Notes: generated by a model not told the origin, from the letters alone. Positions 22,044 to 33,838 are shown, numbered from the stretch's first letter. The stretch: DNA of 64,000 nt from Scalesia atractyloides (GCA_947069175.1 CAMTDV010000023.1:90704240-90768239), one strand, 5' to 3'. Made by a program: numbers and translations.

Positions 22044-23840
22044 TGTACCAGTCGAGCGGTAATATAGTTTATCGGTAAACACCGGATATCAATCAGTGGA
22101 CGAGGTGTCTCGATACTAAACTTTTGCTACTTTAAAGCCTTTTCAATTGATGAATTGATTTTGTTTATAATTTATCATGCAGAAATAACAAACTACTAAC
22201 TAATCTAAGAAAGAACAATATCTAAAAGAGGTTGCCTAAACTAAGTATCCACTAATAAACACGTGACAACAAATGAGAAAGACTAGTGGTGAAGCAAACT
22301 CTAAATTTAACTAAGTCCCCAATCAAGGCTTTCTAGTTTTATAAATCTTAGGAAAACTAAAATGAAATAACATTCTAATCACCTATAATTTATTCTTTTA
22401 AGTTCACTTGCTAAGTTGATGTTAATCTTTAATGATAAATTATTTGTTTGTGAAAACTCCTAACTCTACAAGTTGGTGAAAACTACTATGAACAACATAT
22501 TAATCACCGTAACTTGGTTTTCGGTAAGCAATACCTTCATCATGTTCTTGACATGAACCACAAGTATGGTCATGCTAGACAACAATCTTTGCCTAAATCA
22601 TCATACTAACACAAACACAAACTATAGAATTCATATAAACATTCTCATGATCTTTCCAAATCTAAATGCAAGAATCTATACACATGTTCAAATCACCATT
22701 CAATTCATTTTAGTCATTAGCATTCCTAGTTTCATGCTATGAATCATACAAACAAGTTAACAAGATTCAACAATCATAATCTCTACATGGGCTTTCTAAC
22801 ACAACATGTAAATACTTATGACCAAACATCCAAGAACAAAGGCTTTAAACATGTACATGAACTCCAAGAAAAATATTAAACATCACTATGAAGATTAACA
22901 AAAACAATCACCTCACATACTTGTATGTAATCACATATCCATTAGCTTCAAAAAAGTTTAAGCAACACAAATGTTTAGCCCAGAAGGCTCATAACTACCA
23001 AATCAAGTGCAAGAAAACTCAAATTGTTCATAATGTAAATAGTAAGCTAACCAAATTTAAAGATAAGATTAAATGGTAAATGAGTGAATTTCTAATGATT
23101 GAGTCTTCTTCAAGGCTCCTTTTTGGCTCCAACAGACTTTCAAGTCCAGATTCTTGAGAGAAAACTTCACCAAAATGCTCCAACTCCCTTGCAAACAAGC
23201 TTGAAACTCGTATTTAAGCTACTGGGTGTTTGGCATGACCATTCCACCTTTTGGCACGGTTGTGCTTGGTAAGTGTCAGTGTCATTTTTCGTCTGTCGAT
23301 CTTGTTTTCTACCATTTTTGGAAAAATTCCACTCAAAGTTTCCCGAGGTGGCACAACCATGCCAAACCATGGCATGACCGTGCTTATCAATGAACTGTCG
23401 GCGATGACTGTTGCGATCTCAGAAATGAGTTGATCAGAGACTGACTTGGACCAGGCACGGTCGTGCTTAGGGGTGGCACGGTCGTGCCAGTCGTGGATTT
23501 TCCTGGTTTGCATTGTCGATTGATAGTGCTGATGAGAGTGCGATGCTGGTTGGCCTGGCACGGTCCTGCCAGGTGTTGGCACGGCCGTGCAATATCTGGC
23601 AGTTTTTTGGAATGTTCCGTTGTTGCTCCATTTTGCTCCAAAAGCCTCCGTTTCAACACTGGGTCGAAGCCCGGACCTGTATTTTCAAAACAACTCAAAT
23701 GAGTACCAAAGTCAGTGAAAATACAACGAGTTCTCGCATAAACGGGGCATATTTAACATTTAAAAGATGTATGAATTCTTATACATCAAACATCCCCACA
23801 CTTGAACTTTGCTTGTGCTCAAGCAAACCAAAACAAACAA
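22044..23840 (-). mobile_element. non-coding gypsy-type LTR region, minus orientation
   Basis: There is no coding sequence, but several marks of a plant gypsy LTR or 3' region. A leader-like AT-rich part carries CACCGGATATC at about 22080. A block of palindromic GGCACGGYCRTGCC motifs lies at 23230-23592. At the right edge, the minus strand reads GCTTGAGCACAAGCAAAGTT followed by CAAGTGTGGGGATG, a phrase often seen downstream of pol in plant gypsy elements. 59990-61950 is a related copy in plus orientation. No LTR ends were fixed. Confidence 0.45.
23230..23592. repeat. eight dispersed palindromic GGCACGGYCRTGCC motifs
   Basis: Variants of a 14-bp palindrome occur at about 23231, 23253, 23349, 23370, 23455, 23475, 23555 and 23578. 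Spacing is irregular (15-95 bp) and the sequence between is unique. The block is much more GC-rich than its surroundings. Confidence 0.85.
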
Positions 23841-25373
23841 AAACTCTCTCAATGGTAATCATCTCAAAGAGCAATTAAGCACAAATAAATTATTCGGGCT
23901 ATAACAATTAAGGACTACTCGACATGAAGGAAAAACAAAAAGTATGAAAAATATGTTTATGAGCAACGGTCATTCTTAGAGATCCCTACGAGTTCACCTT
24001 ACATCCTCACAACGTTTACACACACTCGGCTAATTATAAGTGCACATAGAAATCATGGAGTATGTTTAGAACGCTCGATGCCAAGACGATTACTATGCAA
24101 TATCATAAGCTTGTGGAAGGATCAAATCTAATCACTCTACAAAAATATAATATAAATCATGAGATCTTGTTTGGGTTGTAACTTGGCTAGGATTAAGGGT
24201 GTGGAAGTGGATTTTGAAAGTGGCTAAAACGGTTGTAACCCGACGGTTCGACTAACTTGAAATATAAGAAAATACAACTATACAACTTAATAATATCTAA
24301 CCGAGAGCTAACCGACAAGTTTAGCTTTTCAACTCCCAAAATTGCTCTAACAAAGCAAATTGATAAAGCTTTTTCAAACTATAATGATTCATCTCATTTT
24401 TTTTACTTCCATGCTTTAGAGAGAACTAAGTACTTTTACTTAAATAAAAATCTTAACCTTGAGGTTGCAACTAATAAACTAAGATAGTATACAAAAAGGC
24501 TACAATTAATCACAAACTGAACCGGGCTTCCAACCAAAAAAATTGGGTTAAAGAGAGCTTTGCATTATCGTCGTCGTCGTTGTTGTTATTTTTATTTTTT
24601 TTTATATTTGGATAATAAAGCTCAAGCGCTTAGCCCCCTTCCTACACTTGAATTGTATATTGCCCTCGATGTAAGAATAATTGTGCCTTTTAGCAAGAAT
24701 CAAAGATGCTAGAAGGAACACCACATGTTCGATTTACAAGTTAAAAAAATAAAGGGACATAAAAATTAGGCCGAGCTTCCAATTCCGAATGTAGGGCATT
24801 GGCTCTATTAGCAAACCAAAGGAATAACTGTGCCTTAATATCCCTTTGAGTAGATGACATTTATATTCAAAGACCTCTGAGCTCGCTAAAGGAACCATGG
24901 GGAGGGGGTGTTGAGTGTTACATCAAAGCTCGACATGTGCATGTGCGTACCGAATGAGCGTAAACGCAAGAGACGGGTAGATGACCCAAAGCCTCCAGAG
25001 CAGCTCCACAAAATGTGCAGTTAATCAAATTAACAACCACACCTTTTTCGTGAACTCTACTTTTGTTGATAATCAATTCAATGTCGCTCGCCACCCAAAA
25101 TAAAACAATCTTCTTCAGAACCCATTTCAGCCACTACCATTTCCACTACTATAGATAAACCCATCTTGGACATGCCTCCTATCCCTAATCTTATAGTCTT
25201 AGTTCATTTCAATGAGAAACAAATTTGGAAAACGGTCCATTAGACGTAGCGTGTCTACCCAAACATCCAACCAAAATTATATATTGTTACCCGACTTGTT
25301 GTTCCTTTATATTGTAAAAAGATAATGTTCCATACATGTAAAGCATTATCAAATCTTTATATATTAGATCACA
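23841..25373. other. intergenic sequence, no gene recognised
   Basis: Short open frames only. A CGT/TGT trinucleotide run with poly-T lies at about 24568-24605. The first few hundred bases may still be retroelement. Confidence 0.45.
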
Positions 25374-25523
25374 TGGCGGATCCAGAAACTTTTTTCAGTG
25401 AGTTCGTTTTGATAGATTCTCACTAATTTTTTTCAAATCATATAAGGTTCTCACTATTTTTCCTATTTTTTTTCCAATCCGAGTGGGTTCATGTGAACCC
25501 ACAAAACAGAGCTGGATCCGCCA
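25374..25523. mobile_element. 150-bp MITE with 12-bp terminal inverted repeats
   Basis: TGGCGGATCCAG (25374-25385) is the exact inverse of CTGGATCCGCCA (25512-25523). Inside, GTGGGTTCATGTGAACCCAC forms a second palindrome. It is non-coding. The ends resemble widely dispersed eudicot hAT-type MITEs. Target duplication is not evident. Confidence 0.65.
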
Positions 25524-26100
25524 CTGTAGGAGATGAGTTTCAATGAAAGAGACTTTCATCACCTTTTGTATATGTGTAAGGGCCAGGTTACTATAGCCCA
25601 AAGACTAGAATTTTTTCCGCCCTTAAACATTTATATGAAACAAACCAATCAGAAATCGAATAGCGCATGTCATTATTAAAGCCAATTCGTCATATTAGAG
25701 TTATGGTTGCTACAATCCTCAAAAGTTAAAGATTTTACAATAAAAACACACGAAAATGGGACAAGATGTTACTCTATATCTTTTTTAATTTGTAACGCTC
25801 TTTTTTTGCACATGAATCTTAATTTATCAGTAATAAAATTATACATAGATAGTATACTAGTATACGTGTGTATGTATATATACATACACATGAAATGTAC
25901 CCGAAAAGGCCTTTTTCGTATATAGCATAGTTAATTATTGGTTCGTATGATAGATTTCCACTTCACTTAATTTGGACAAGATGGTTTTACTAGGCCATGC
26001 TAGAGTACGTGAGCAGTCTAACTACAAAAGAGGGCTTGAAGCTCCACAAACCATAATTTCCCATATTTGGAGATCACCTTTCCTTTGAAAGAAAGAGTAA

Positions 26101-26492
26101 TTGAAACGAATCTTAAAATAAAAGTTTGCTGTGTCATTAAGTTAAAAGATTATGGTTTTGAACTTTTGTTATATAAAACAGTTAACTTAGATGTCAAGAG
26201 GTTAAGTGTTTGTTCGATTTCTAAGATTGCACTTTGTGAAATTAGATAGATATTGGATTGATTAACAATATTTGTTCATATGAATGCTAAAATCTAATTG
26301 AAACGAATGTTAAAATAAAAGTTTTGTTGCGTCATTAACTTAAAATTTCTGGTTTGTTATATAAACACTTGTATTGCAATCAGATTATGTGAAGAGGTTA
26401 ACTTTTTGATCGATTTCTAAAATCACACTTTCTGATTTAGATAGAAATTGGAAAGATCAACACTATTTGTTCATATAAATGCTAGAAACTAA
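26101..26492. repeat. 196-bp diverged tandem duplication
   Basis: 26101-26297 and 26298-26492 both run from TTGAAACGAAT through a GTTATATAAA segment and an AAGAGGTTAA segment to TTGTTCATAT.AATGCTA. Many substitutions and small indels separate them, so the duplication is older than others in the window. Confidence 0.8.
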
Positions 26493-27345
26493 AAAGAATC
26501 TTACCCATGTACACCATTTACCTTCATTTTTCATTTTGCATGTTAATTTGTGTAATTCTCCCCATTTTCTCTTGCATGAAATCCCAAATAAGATCGAAAA
26601 TGCATAGGACAGTGTTAGAAGATTTGAAGGTATTTGCAATATAAATAATGAAAAGTGAAGGTGTGAAAAGTGATATTGGCGCGGCTCAATCAGAGATCGT
26701 CTTTTACAACTTGGTAAATATGTCTTCAGATTGAACCTCACCAATATCGCTTTTCTTTTTGGCTTCCCAAATATTCATAATTGTAAATTCTATATTCATT
26801 CTGTAGGTTTCTTCACACATGAAAACATAACAAATGAACAAATAAAATATCAATGGCATGGAATAAACGAATGGAATTGAAGTACCGTCATTTGTAGGGA
26901 TCAGAACTTTGGTGGAATCTTAAGGCAACCTTTTGTGTAAAAAATTGGAATTGTGTGATCTCCAGTTAATCATGACTTATGAAAAAAAAATTAAAAAACC
27001 GAATTAACAACTTGAATTACATTCACAAAAACATAAAGAATTCGAATTTAAGTTGTATGGTATTTTATATTGGTAGAAGAGCATTAAAGACGTGTAAAAG
27101 GATGAGGAAATGGTATTTTTCAAAATTATAGGGTTTTCCAAGTATAGAGTAGTGTATACGATTTAAAATTGTTGTATATGAAAAGACAGAGATAGCTAAC
27201 AAAGTAAACAATAAAATGGTATTTTGTACATGATATCCAAACTCTGAACCAAGATTATAATGATATCTATTATATTTTGATACTTTTAGCAAAAAGTCGG
27301 CAAGAAATGGTTTAACAAAAAGATAAAGAAGAAAGGAATGTGTGT
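26493..27345. other. AT-rich intergenic sequence, no gene seen
   Basis: No supported ORF, RNA or repeat in this interval. Confidence 0.5.
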
Positions 27346-27379
27346 GAGTTCAACATAACTATGTATGAATATGAATAAA

Positions 27380-27433
<54 letters not shown>

Positions 27434-27495
27434 TGAGAGAGTGAGTTCAACATAACTATGTATGAATATGAATAAAATGTTTATATATATATATG
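27346..27495. repeat. duplicated segment with (AT)n and (GA)n microsatellites
   Basis: GAGTTCAACATAACTATGTA and its continuation through GAATATGAATAAAATGT occurs at 27347 and again at 27444, each followed by an AT run. The first is followed by a pure (AT)n then (GA)n tract at about 27388-27435. Confidence 0.85.
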
Positions 27496-27583
27496 GAGCA
27501 TTTCTAGACAAAGAACAACACTTGAATTGAGTCAAATCATGCATGGTGCCAACGTAAGTGAAGGATCATGTAACTATAAAGCT

Positions 27584-27586
27584 AGA

Positions 27587-27620
<34 letters not shown>

Positions 27621-27622
27621 AA
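27584..27622. repeat. compound (GT)n(GA)n microsatellite
   Basis: An uninterrupted GT run passes into a GA run. A further (TC)n tract lies at 27835-27853. Confidence 0.9.
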
Positions 27623-28253
27623 GAGATTGCAGGCAAACAGAGATGTTGAGATTTAAGAAAGGTTTGCTAGATATATATAGAAATTGCAAGAGAAGAAATG
27701 GGGAGAAGTTGAGGTTTAAGAAGAGGTTTGTCTTGGGATGAGAGAAGAAGGTGGTGACTGAAATGATTTCAAGAGGGAGCAAAAAATGCTTTAGGTTTTC
27801 TCATGCCTTAGTTTCTACTCATAGAATCTCTCTCATCTCTCTCTCTCTCTCTTTCATGCATCTCGCTCTTTAGTCTCTTGCGCATGCCACCTTGAAAATA
27901 TTCTCTTACCATTAAACAACATTACATATTCTAATGCAACTTTAAGTGTAAACAAATATTTAAATTTTAAAAGTAGAAAAGTTAATGAAACAAATACCAT
28001 GCATGCTTTATAATTAATTTAAATAAGGTCTAGGATATGATAGTTATATTGGCTTATTTGTAACCTATTAAGTATGCAATTTTTATTTATTCAATAGAAT
28101 GATGATCAGTGAGTGATTTGTACAATTTTGTTTCATTACTATACTGTATGCTATAATTTATAATCGAAAAAAAGGAATTGGATTACCCTACATTCATAGT
28201 TAAACCATTTGTATGGTTGTTGCACTAATTCTACTGAACACGTTAATTTTTAT
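27623..28253. other. intergenic sequence, no gene seen
   Basis: AT-rich sequence with pyrimidine runs, no supported gene. Confidence 0.45.
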
Positions 28254-28262
28254 TAATCTGAA
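28254..28262. repeat. 9-bp target-site duplication TAATCTGAA, left copy
   Basis: The identical 9 bases follow the element at 29345-29353. Nine base pairs is the typical duplication length for Mutator-like elements. Confidence 0.9.
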
Positions 28263-28452
28263 GAGTAAACTAGATTGGTCTCTAAGTTTGGTGACTTTTA
28301 GCACTTTAGTCCAAACTCAAACCTTTTGTATCTGGGTCCTTGTGGTTTCACTTTTATCGTCATTTTGGTCTAAAAGTGAAATCAACTCATGTTTCTCCAA
28401 TAAAATCCTGCTATTTTGTCTTTTTCCTCAGGGGCAAAATAGTCACAACAAC
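28263..28452 (+). repeat. left terminal inverted repeat of the Pack-MULE
   Basis: About 190 bp, beginning GAGTAAACTAGATTGGT. Its inverse lies at 29149-29344 (beginning GAGTAAATTG on the minus strand). Identity is estimated by eye at 75-80 percent, so the element is not very young. Confidence 0.88.
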
Positions 28453-28727
28453 AAACATAAAAAAGCCAGCCCTTTCATAGCTACTGTTAACACAACAACC
28501 ACCAATATCACGACCAACAACAACATAACCAGCACTACTAAGAATCTAACGCAATCATCTAATCAATCTCAGAAAACAAATCGAAAACACCAACACAAAT
28601 CGACTCAGATCTGAGAAGATCATCATCGTCGTTGAACCTGCTAAGTGGCACGACGGTTGCAACCGGAGTTGCCATACCAGTAGCAAGCCAACATCATCGT
28701 AGGGTTTAAAAAGCCACGCCAAACGGA

Positions 28728-29135
28728 CTAAATCCGCCGGTAGTGACCCTCCGTCACCGCCAATCGCCCCAACGCCTCGACGGCCGCCTTTCTCGCCGCC
28801 CAATCACCACTACTCAAAAACTCAACCAAACAATTCACCAACAAACTCAACGAATTCCGATTCAAACCGGTAGCACCAACACCAGCAATACTCCCAATAA
28901 CACACAACAAATCCGGTTTCGCCTTAAAACCATCCGATTTGACTAGCTTCAAAACCCTAGGCAACAGCTTCTGCAATTTATCCGGCTCAGGATCCGGCGC
29001 GGCTTCAATCGCCGCCGATAAACACAACACCGAGAGTGAGATGATGTGTTGGTGAGGTAGGTAAGGAATGGAGCGAAGGAGGTGTGGTTGAGAGCGAGAT
29101 GATGTTTTGGGGAAGAGGAACAAAGAAGATTTCAC
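28728..29135 (-). pseudogene. captured fragment of a TORTIFOLIA1/SPIRAL2-like ARM-repeat gene
   Basis: A 135-codon minus-strand frame. Residues about 34-130 read like part of the N-terminal ARM/HEAT region of the plant TOR1/SPIRAL2 microtubule-associated family: LCLSAAIEAAPDPEPDKLQ, LLPRVLKLVKSDGFKAKPDL, LVEFLSSGDWAARKAAVEAL and GRLAVTEG. The first ~33 residues and the last few do not look like the family and probably derive from TIR-side sequence. Family proteins are several hundred residues long and bind cortical microtubules, so this is only two or three repeats. The frame is open through the conserved stretch. It may be transcribed, but a working protein is unlikely. Confidence 0.8.
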
Positions 29136-29353
29136 TGAGGAAAAGGAGATGTGGTTGTGACTATTTTGCCCCAGAGGAAAAGGAAAAATAACAGGATTTT
29201 ATTAGACAAATATGAGCTGATTTCATTTTTGGACTAAAATGACAATCAAACTGAAACCACAGAGACCATTATACAAAAGGTTTGAATTTTGAACTAAAGT
29301 GACAAAAGTGACCAAAGCTCAGTAACCAAAATAACAATTTACTCTAATCTGAA

Positions 29354-29993
29354 TAATTGTATTTTATATTATATTATGATAAAGGAAAGATTTGCTAACA
29401 TCCTATATCTTTCTCAGGACATACAAATTCTATGTTCTTTTTGTTATATTTACTGCATATTTGTTTGATTGATTGATAGATTTGTACAAATATTTACTTT
29501 ACATAAACGTTATATTCAAAAAGAAATCAAAGGGGATGTCGAATTATATATGAAGTTTTGTAAACTTATTTTACTAAAATTAGTAGAATAAAAGTTATAA
29601 ACCATAACTAACAGATTAACAGTTAGTAAATAAAACTAGTATTAAGGAGTCTTTGCGTTGTGGTGGACCCGTAATCTTATACATAATTTAGATAAACCAT
29701 TTACGAGGGGCTCATGAAAGTCTAACAAATGCATGACTTTAAACAGAAACGATAATAATAATACTTAGTGCATGGTTTATTAAAACTCAAACTAAATCAT
29801 TCTAAAGTATTATTTTATATGATGCAACTTTATAAACAAAAAGTGAAATAATAGATTATTTGCATGTGACCATCACAGTGCAAGAAGTATAAAGTTCATC
29901 TTATACTCGATATAACTGTTACACAAAGGGTGTCTACAAATAATTTTGCGTACATTTCGTCCCAAATTTAACTATCGCGGCCAAAGTGGTTTG
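29354..29993. other. AT-rich intergenic sequence, no gene seen
   Basis: No supported gene or repeat. Confidence 0.5.
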
Positions 29994-30130
29994 TCGCTAA
30001 ATTTGCAACGAAAAATATGAGAGAAAGCTATATGTATATGTCTGTTAGAAAAATACGAATAAAAAAATTTCGTTGCAAATTTAGCGATAGGGCATTAGAT
30101 AGAAAATCAGTCGCCAAATTTGCAACGTCA
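29994..30130. repeat. 20-bp perfect inverted repeat plus a third related arm
   Basis: TCGCTAAATTTGCAACGAAA at 29994-30013 is exactly inverted at 30068-30087. A third, direct-orientation variant (TCGCCAAATTTGCAACG) follows at about 30111. Sequences of the type GTCGCTAAATTTGCAACG are reminiscent of subterminal repeats of CACTA-type DNA transposons, but no element ends were found. Confidence 0.75.
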
Positions 30131-31204
30131 CATGTTATGACAATGTTGCGACTGAATGTTGTAGCCCTGGACACCATATGTCGCTATCCATAGCTAAATG
30201 CTCCTGTCAAACATAGCCATAGTTTGGCATATATCTTTGCATCTTTCTTAGTTTTTTAGGCTATGTATTATAGTTTTGGGATGATGAAATTTCCACCGAA
30301 GGGTACTATTATGCAAAAAAATGGAATGTAGTGTGTCAATGTGCTATTTGGAGCAAACCATAAACTGACAAATTGCACTTTACTCTTATTATTATTGTTG
30401 TTGTTATTAGTATTAATACATGAATATTTTTATTATTTTTAATTAATTGTAACCAAAGTATTGATTCATTTTATTTTCATTATCTCATATCAAGTAGGCT
30501 CTTATGTTTTTTTTTGTAAGAATAAACACTGAACAAGAAATTGAGTGTATGATCTATGACCCATGGAAGAAGAAAATGATCATATATGTATATATACACA
30601 TATAGTGGATAGTTTAAATGAGATTTTTTTTAATAAGAACAAAATGAATAAGGTTTAAAACAACATAAATGCTATATTTAAACCAATAGAAATGCTTATT
30701 TTTAATAAAAAAAATGGACGTATGAATTCTTGAAAGGTTTTGACTAAAAGTGGGATATTATTTAAAATTAGGTTTTAGCCATCACACTAATTCCATTTTA
30801 ACTATTAAAATTAACAATTATACATTTTAATATTGGCACTTTTGAAGGGCTTTAACAATTAATGACAAGACTAGCACCAGGACCACATTCGCATACCATC
30901 GCACTTTTTATCTAAGAAATTCGATCAATTCACTTCTCTCGCTTTCATTCCCTCAGTTTGTGTAATCTATCGTTGTAATATGCATTCCAAAAAGAAAAAG
31001 AAAAATTAATCGACCAAAAACATTCTTGAAATTGTATTGACAATTTTAATCGAATGCACATTCCACATATATTTTGTATAGCTTGAAGAGTAACAAATAA
31101 AATACAATTGTTTTTTCTTGTGTTATATTATCCTTGGTAAGTTGGTAAGACACCAGTATCGAAAATACCCCATTGAATAATAACAAATAACATATATCTT
31201 TCAT
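30131..31204. other. AT-rich intergenic sequence, no gene seen
   Basis: No supported ORF or RNA. Confidence 0.5.
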
Positions 31205-31342
31205 CATGTAATAAAAGCTATTTAAAAGATTGATTACAAATATATATTAGATGACAAATTATTTCTTTTTAGCCATGTAATAAAAGCTATTTAAAAGATG
31301 GATTACAAATATATATTGGATGACAAATTATTTCTTTTTAGC
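31205..31342. repeat. 69-bp tandem duplication
   Basis: 31205-31273 and 31274-31342, both CATGTAATAAAAGCTATTTA to TCTTTTTAGC, differ at two positions. Confidence 0.93.
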
Positions 31343-31744
31343 TTTTTTACTTCATTATGAAAATAAGATAAGATTTGCTAAAGTGGCTATAGTTACGGGG
31401 CAAGTCCCAATAACTAAACGATTTTGATTGGATGTAAATTACCATAAACATGATGTTATAACTTATAAACATTAACAATTACGATTGAATGAATATGTTT
31501 CTTGTAACTAACCATCCCTATGATTATTGTGATACAAAAGATATTTCTAATGATGGTCTTTAAGCATTAAACATGGATATACATATTTACACATCGAAGG
31601 GTTTATTCCACACCTTCAAGAAGTCCCATACAACCTTAGATGGGTCGTCTAGGGTTTAACTCTCCGACCAGTTGATCAACCTCGTACCACGTCAAACCAA
31701 TCACTTCATACATCAAGTACGGGGCTAGACACCCAGTATTAAAG

Positions 31745-31921
31745 AAAATGACAAATAACCATTTTAGCCTTGAGACACCCTTAGTCTAGGACTAACTCAG
31801 GGCTAAAATGGTAATTAACCATTTGAGAACTATCCTACTCAAATGGTTAATTAACATTTTAGCCCTGAGTTGGGCTTAAATTGAGGGTGTCTTAGGGCTA
31901 AAATGGTTATTTGTCATTTTA
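31745..31921. repeat. 177-bp near-palindrome, hairpin MITE or small-RNA precursor-like
   Basis: Left arm 31745-31829 and right arm 31838-31921 pair over almost their whole length around an 8-base loop. The outer ends read AAAATGACAAATAACCATTT and its inverse. Mismatches and a small bulge occur mid-arm. There is no coding sequence. A transcript would fold into a long hairpin. Confidence 0.85.
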
Positions 31922-31975
31922 TTTTTTCCAATTTTTAAACTTCATGGAGTTTTGCAAAATAAAAATATATGTCGG

Positions 31976-32107
31976 GTACAGGGCAAGATTGGACGCCTAG
32001 AGTTATTTAAAAGACTATTATACCCCTGAGTTAGGGGTAAACTGGGGGCAACATAGGGGTATAACGCTCTTTTGGACCACACTAGACTGCGCAGTCTTGC
32101 CCTGTAC
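31976..32107. repeat. 132-bp imperfect hairpin next to the previous palindrome
   Basis: GTACAGGGCAAGA at the left pairs with TCTTGCCCTGTAC at the right. AAAAGACTATTATACCCCT pairs imperfectly with AGGGGTATAACGCTCTTTT inside. The centre is a G-rich AGTTAGGGGTAAACTGGGGG segment. Confidence 0.75.
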
Positions 32108-32719
32108 GCATCGTGTATGAGTGTGTGTGTATATATATATATATTTGTTTTATCTTTTTAATATCAATAACACTAATATTAATTATAAAAAACTCATATT
32201 TATATTAATAACAACTAATATTAATTATGAAAAGCTCATACTAATTATAATGATACTAATATTAATTATATAAAAATCATATTAATATAATACCACTAAT
32301 ATTAATTATACAAGAATCATTCTTCTGATTCATTGGCGATGAAACTAATACTCAGATTTGGGTTTGATTTCAGATTCACTATTGTAAAAAATTTTATTCG
32401 AGCTAATATTTTTAAAGTAAAATGTAAAATCTTTGTATAATGTTTATAAAAAAATATAACTTTTCATCAAAAACACGTTAATTTACCCCACTAAAACACC
32501 CAATTCTTCACTTAAAAAAAACATCACCCTTCAAGACGCCCTGTCTAGACCTGTACTAGGCGTATACATCCCCTAAATTCAGTGTCTGACACACAACTCG
32601 GAAACTCGTAAATTCAGTGTCTAGACGCCCCGTCGAGGCCTGTATGAGGCGTCTAGGGCACAAAATTGTGCAAATAGGCAAGTCAAGGTGTGTGTGGATA
32701 GATTGAGCCTTAAATATGC
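32108..32719. other. intergenic sequence with short GTCTAGACGCC-type repeats
   Basis: No gene. Between 32530 and 32650 the phrases CCTGTCTAGACCTGTA.GAGGCGT and CTAAATTCAGTGTCT each occur more than once in variant form. Confidence 0.5.
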
Positions 32720-32727
32720 ATCAAAAG

Positions 32728-33115
32728 TAGGGTACAAACGAGCCGAGCGGCTCACGAGCTGCTCGAGATCGATTCGAGAGAAAGTAGAAAACGAAACCCT
32801 TCGAGTCTTATTGAGCTCGAGCCGAGCTTTAGCATAAATTAAATCTTGTTTATTTATCGAGAGAAAGTTGAAAACGAAATGACTCGAGTCTTATTGGCAT
32901 GTGAAGCTCGGCAATCCTTATCAAGCTTTATCATAGTTTTTATTATCGACCTCGCGAGCCTAAAGGAGTATATTATTTATATTATTTTTGTTTCGTATAT
33001 TAATTAATAAATAATAAACGAGTCGAGCTCGAGCTTAAGAAAGTACCAATGAGCTCAAGCTCGAGTTCTCATAAGTTAGCCTGGTTGAGCTCAGCTCGGC
33101 TCGTTTGCACCCTTA
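32728..33115. mobile_element. hAT-type non-autonomous element with 8-bp target duplication
   Basis: The left end TAGGGTACAAACGAGCCGAG and the inverse of the right end (TAAGGGTGCAAACGAGCCGA) agree at nearly every position if one A is gapped. ATCAAAAG flanks both sides (32720-32727 and 33116-33123). Eight-base duplications and TAGGG-type ends are hAT hallmarks. The interior is non-coding and full of GAGCTCGAGC-type direct and inverted repeats. Confidence 0.82.
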
Positions 33116-33723
33116 ATCAAAAGCCACACTAGGCTCAAACCTTTTTTTATGCCTAAACCAGAATTTAAAATCCGGGCTCTTTTTGTAATTATTTTTTTTC
33201 TTAAGAGTCTATTCTTCTAAAACGTGGGAATATAATAACATACATTTTTATATACAATTTTTAAAATGCACACAATTATATGTATTAGAGTTTGAGTAAG
33301 TTTTGATAAAAAAAAATTTCTTTTCAAATATATTGATTCTTTGCTCTCATTGCAAACCTTTAAAATTATACAAGCTAAACCTACAGAAAATTAGAAAGAT
33401 TCAGAACTGAGAGAGTTGTGATCAGAAAAAAAGAATCGAATGTGAATCGAACGTAGTTAAATCCTAAAATAATTAAGAACCTAAACTTCAACTTTTTTTC
33501 TTTTACAATCGAGTCGTCGAATTTTTACTTTCTTTTAGACTATATATGTTGTGGTTTAATCAAAACGTGTACAACGCCCTGCTACATCATTTTAACACAC
33601 GAAGTAAGCTTTAACTAACTTGCTCTTTAATTGTCACGTTGTGGTTTAACTAAAATTAAATAGAAGAAAAAAATACAAAAGAAAAAAGTATGATCGATTG
33701 ATTGGGGGTGGACCCCACACCTT

Positions 33724-33838
33724 TACCCTCTCATGCCCGTTAAGAGCGTAGCGCCTCCCTATTTGGCGCTCGTGTTTAATGCTCACGTGACAGTATTTAA
33801 CGCCGACCAAAGCTTAGGTGGCATGAGAAGTTAGCCCA
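33724..33838. mobile_element. possible small inverted-repeat element
   Basis: CTCTCATGCC at the left and GGCATGAGA at the right enclose a GC-richer 115-bp segment with partial internal pairing (TTAAC/GTTAA, GGCGCT). No target duplication was seen. Confidence 0.35.

Larger units (their letters stand above)
28263..29344 (-). mobile_element. Pack-MULE: non-autonomous Mutator-like element with a captured gene fragment
   Basis: Terminal inverted repeats of about 190 bp (28263-28452 and 29149-29344) both start GAGTAAA and stay alignable along their whole length, including GCAAAATAGTCACAAC at the inner ends. The 9-bp target duplication TAATCTGAA flanks them. The 700-bp interior has no transposase. 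It contains a minus-strand ORF with clear similarity to a plant ARM/HEAT-repeat microtubule-associated protein. Interior GC content is well above that of the flanks. Long TIRs, a 9-bp duplication and a host gene fragment define a Pack-MULE. Confidence 0.9.

Noticed and set aside
23167..23878. Several overlapping frames on both strands, up to 122 codons
   Set aside because: They are produced by the GC-rich palindromic motif block and lack protein-like conservation.
27359..27782. Minus-strand frames rich in Ser-Leu and Thr-His
   Set aside because: Simple translations of (GA)n and (GT)n microsatellites.
27582..27880. Possible microRNA precursor near pyrimidine-rich sequence
   Set aside because: I found no match to conserved plant miRNA sequences and no convincing fold-back.
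28213..28614. 133-codon plus-strand frame
   Set aside because: It runs through the left TIR of the Pack-MULE and low-complexity ACAAC sequence; there is no protein signal.
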